From Odiellus spinosus (taxonomy: Eukaryota > Arthropoda > Arachnida > Opiliones > Phalangiidae), in the NCBI GenBank assembly GCA_963920705.1, contig OY987231.1, forward strand, positions 16,097,024 to 16,161,023: a stretch of DNA of 64,000 nucleotides. Reading direction: 5' to 3'. The translations under genes were made by a program, and so were the position numbers. The notes beneath the pieces are model-generated. The model was given only the letters and a program-made list of their open reading frames with translations. It had not been told where the DNA came from and did not search any database. This document shows, piece after piece, positions 61,011 to 64,000 of the stretch (position 1 is its first letter; each line of letters opens with the position of its first letter).

Positions 61011-62114
61011 GCCGTATCTTACTTTCGGGTCAACTTGTAATATATTTTGCACCCTAAATTGTTGCGTGTGATCTTTAAAGCCACTCTTGAATAATTTGCA
61101 GTTACCATGTTAGATTGTCGTCTTCTCGGGGGTTTGTTGCCAAAGGGGCAAACACGGGTGTTCGAGAGAGTGTCAGTCAGCTTCACGGCTGTCCATCAAA
61201 CGATATTAACCTACAAAGGAACAAATCGGGTTCTTTTAAATATCGCCGTCAAAGAAATAACATCGGCAAGACATCTTGGAATAATATAATAAAATTCGCC
61301 GCTCCCGTAAATAATCCAGGCTGGCTAGAATTATAAATATTTTCCGGGAAAATGTTTCTAACAAAGAGTGTGACAAAAAATTTGATGTAGGATTACGAAT
61401 CTACAATACAGAGCTGAAAGGGAGGTGGGAAGAAAAATAATAAACCCCGCGCAGATTCGGCAAAGGCCTTAAAAATTATACTTACAATTTACATTTAGGC
61501 ACTATTATTCTGACATATCAAGAAATCGCAAGATAAAAAACCGTAACCGACCTCTAATTTCACTAAACTGTACCATTACACGGACTAAAATCTAAAACAA
61601 ATGTCAGAAAATTAATTGTTTCACGAACACGACTACACGAGAACCTAGGCCCCAGAATGGATGTTCGCGAACTTTGCCATCTTCGTTTCTGTCCTCTACT
61701 CCCTCTATCTTCCCCACTGATATATGCATGGAAATAAGCTACCGAAAATGGCGCTACCTTCTAATCTAGATATAGACAGACTAATAAAGACCTGGGAGGT
61801 TCAGGAAAAATATTTAAAAATCTCCAACCAAAAATAAAAACGTGTTTGAAAGTTTTAAAATTTTCATCCTAAAATCGGATTTGCGCTGCCTTTGTTTTCC
61901 CAATAATAATATAAATAGTACTATTCCAGAATGTCTTAGAATATGCTTTCTCGAATAGGGAGTGAAAAAAGCGACAATTTCTACGTCACTAGCATCCTCA
62001 GTTCAGTTCAGTCTAGGAGCCACAGAAACAAAACAAAAAATTTCTGCTATTCTAATTCTATCATTGCCATTTTGAGGGAACTTGTAGATAGACGGTCTTG
62101 GTTATTTAGGTAAA
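61011..62114. other. Non-coding
   Basis: Two overlapping short plus frames at 61107-61336 have mixed composition without a recognisable domain. Nothing else seen. Confidence 0.35.
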
Positions 62115-62912
62115 ATGGTTAGAGTTTGTTGTTTGAAGATTTGTAAAAAGGAAAAGTTGCGTTTTTCCCGAATATCTGCTATTATAAAAAACCAAGGCGA
62201 AGCTACACATAAATTGTCTATTGAGAGTTTTGAGACTTGAGAGGCGGAATCTTTGGTTGAAAGTGAAGCCTTGGAGCAGCGGTGTGAATGTTAACAGAAA
62301 AACTGAGAAAATACATTCGAAACATTTTTCTCAAGTAAGAATGCTTTTTTCTAATACGAAATTCAACTAATAATCTAGGTTATTTTAAATTACCAATTAT
62401 CATTTAATAGGTGCTCCCACAACCTTATTTGATCAAAGTAACGGTAACCCAAACTTGGTACCAAGCCCAACCTGTAGCTACGGTGGTTGAAAAGGCGTTT
62501 AAGAGATGAGAGGAGAAAAATCGTTCACTGTTAAAACCAGTCACTAATGTAATGAGTGTTCCTAATTTGACATTACCTGAGTTTACAAATCCCTTTAATG
62601 GAGCTGAAGAGCTTGAGTCTAATGATCCCGTTACCGAAAATGTATCTTACGCTAGCATTAGTAAGTTCCACGTCACTAATAATATTTTTCTTTTAATATT
62701 CGTAGCTAAGTGAGAACTAATTGATATTTCGTAATTTAGGTTCTACGACTCCAGATATTATTAAGGCTGTACCGTTGTAAGAGGAGGTTGGTGATGAAGC
62801 TGAAAATGATCCAGCAATTAAAAACTTTAGCCAGCATTCAAAGGAGCTGTGTGAAATTAGAATATTCATTTCATCCATTGGCAAATATACCCAGACATTG
62901 CAAGATTTAAAC
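62115..62912 (+). pseudogene. Broken THAP-domain (C2CH zinc finger) gene
   Basis: THAP domains bind DNA and occur in P-element-type transposases and in host proteins derived from them. From ATG at 62115 the frame reads MVRVCCLKICKKEKLRFSRI, matching the start of a THAP domain (paired Cys, then a basic stretch and an FRFP-like LRFSR). A TGA follows at codon 42. After a frameshift the exon ends KIHSKHFSQ, where THAP proteins have a (I/V)CSKHF signature; the Cys is replaced by His. A 76-bp intron (GTAAGA at 62335, AG at 62410) leads to APTTLF, like the conserved AVPT(I/L)F that closes the domain. Exon 2 then continues in another frame (NVMSVPNLTLPEF) to GTAAGT at 62661. A 79-bp intron leads to exon 3 (62740-62912), with one in-frame stop and a long acidic then coil-like stretch (EEVGDEAENDP ... 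FSQHSKELCEIRIF). The frames do not join cleanly, so I call it a pseudogene. No terminal repeats were seen. Confidence 0.45.
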
Positions 62913-63814
62913 GTAAGTGTTATTGATAGAGAGTATTGATTCTAGTACGCAAGCTGTCATTCACAGTACAAATTCTAGGACTCAAACGCTATTTAGAACA
63001 ATTGTTTGAACTGGAATTCGTAGAGTTAAATTTATGTTGAACGTGTGATTGGTTTGTTACGGCAAAAGTGTAAAATTTTGTGATCGACCCTTCTTTTGCA
63101 AAACTTTTGCACGGCGCTTCAGAATTGGAAAAAGAAAAAATTCCACCGATTGATAAAATATTAACTGTTGCTTGAAGGCTAATTAATCTAATGTCCCCGG
63201 TGATTCCAATTTCATGAATAAATGAATGCTAACCTGTACCCAGGGTTTTTTGGACCGTAGAACTCGGATTTTCAATTTAGAAGATCCGTTCAGTAGTTTC
63301 GGAGATATGGATTGTCACTTTAGGAGATTTGACTTTGACCCCCAACAGTAACCTCTGTTTTTCTCAGCTACTAATTGAGATAAAAACACTCAAAGGGTCT
63401 CATTTTAAAGGTAATGGGGAGCTCTTTTCGAAAAAAGATTTAGTTTTAAACTGTCTCTAAATTAACAATGAAAAATATTGATTTTTAACACTTTACCTTT
63501 GACCTTGAAAATAGCTTATCATCGATTTTCAAAATTATATTTCTCTGGGAATTTTCTGCCCACGGTTTATTAGTATACCAAAAATTGCGAGGGTAAAATT
63601 TTTCGTTTTCGAGATAAAATATGTTTTTCAACCCCCAGTGCAACAAAACATAAAATGAAAAAATGTATATTATTTAATTCATTTTGAACAAAAAGATGGA
63701 ATATCCTTATTCAACCTTTAGGCTATCCTCATATATTCCCTTCCCTATACGTTAATAAAACTGATCTTAATTAAAGGATATGAATAGATTTACCTCCAAG
63801 GCTCCAAATAATAC
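62913..63814. other. Non-coding, possibly the decayed rest of the THAP pseudogene
   Basis: Short protein-like snippets up to about 63180 may belong to the same relic, but no frame is long enough to judge. Beyond that, AT-rich sequence without features. Confidence 0.3.
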
Positions 63815-63945
63815 TATTGGGATTTTACATAGCGAATCTGGATTTTAAATATTTTATTTTAACAAACTGGTTAACGGATTGTTCTCAACTTGCCATAATG
63901 GAAACAGTATCCCCAAAAGCAATCGAAATTCCCCCAAAATGGTTA
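63815..63945 (+). repeat. Diverged single arm of the 535-bp satellite unit
   Basis: CCAAATAATACTATTGGGA, then GCGAATCTGGATTTTAAATA, TTAACGGATTGTTCTCAACT and AATGGAAACAGTATCCCC follow the order of the unit's left arm, with about 15-20% differences and one ~25-base deletion. It lies 3.2 kb outside the array and outside the proposed right terminal repeat. Confidence 0.85.
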
Positions 63946-64000
63946 GTCAAAAACTAATGAAACATAATGAGTAAGTGTCCTATATACTCCTATAATTTCA

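Noticed and set aside
1-64000. tRNA, rRNA or snRNA genes
   Set aside because: No sequence with a convincing B-box plus foldable cloverleaf or rRNA-like block was found by reading; a covariance-model scan would be decisive.

Overview
The window looks like nuclear DNA from an AT-rich insect genome. It holds the 3' part of one recognisable conserved gene, on the plus strand near the left edge: an Iroquois-class homeobox gene (mirror or araucan/caupolican type). Two of its coding exons lie at 1880-2850 and 2929-3079, separated by a 78-bp intron. The homeobox exons must lie upstream of the window. The arthropod assignment rests on this gene, on short (about 76-79 bp) introns with good branch points, and on an interstitial run of the arthropod telomere repeat TTAGG at about 8496-8531. 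TTAGG telomeres are absent from Diptera, so a non-dipteran insect (for example a beetle or hemipteroid) is more likely. The exact order cannot be read from the sequence.

The remaining 61 kb has no convincing intact gene. Iroquois loci in animals are usually surrounded by long regulatory gene deserts, and this stretch fits that picture. Short GC- and CpG-richer islands (about 11.9, 15.3, 20.0, 26.6, 44, 45.2-45.7, 46.2, 47.4, 48.4, 50.1 and 53.6 kb) sit in AT-rich DNA and are the best blind candidates for enhancers or promoters. None can be proved from sequence alone.

The deserts are loaded with short non-autonomous transposons of at least eight families: (A) TTAA-flanked near-palindromes at 5796 and 37367; (B) TTAA elements at 37839 and 11380, with a diverged one at 16215; (C) a ~290-bp family with AGCYRCG-type termini, five copies; (D) a 156-bp GAGTTC-rich family with a perfect 8-bp target duplication at 36404, plus three degraded copies; (E) a ~190-bp family with AGCTACGTTCACACT ends; (F) GTGAGGCTGTCAC elements; and the single foldbacks at 9908, 10312 and 23705. 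Several minisatellites also occur (30 bp at 8.6 kb, 23 bp at 33.3-34.1 kb, 29 bp at 47.8 kb).

The most striking structure is at 54.8-60.7 kb: about 11 tandem copies of a ~535-bp unit, each of which is itself a ~386-bp foldback plus a ~149-bp spacer. The whole array lies between two ~50-bp inverted repeats at 54770 and 61010 that start CGAGGGG, the same start as family D. This suggests a satellite that was born from, or is carried inside, a DNA transposon. A diverged single arm of the unit recurs at 63.8 kb. To its right, 62115-62912 looks like a broken THAP-domain (C2CH zinc finger) gene with small introns, possibly a relic of a transposase-type gene.
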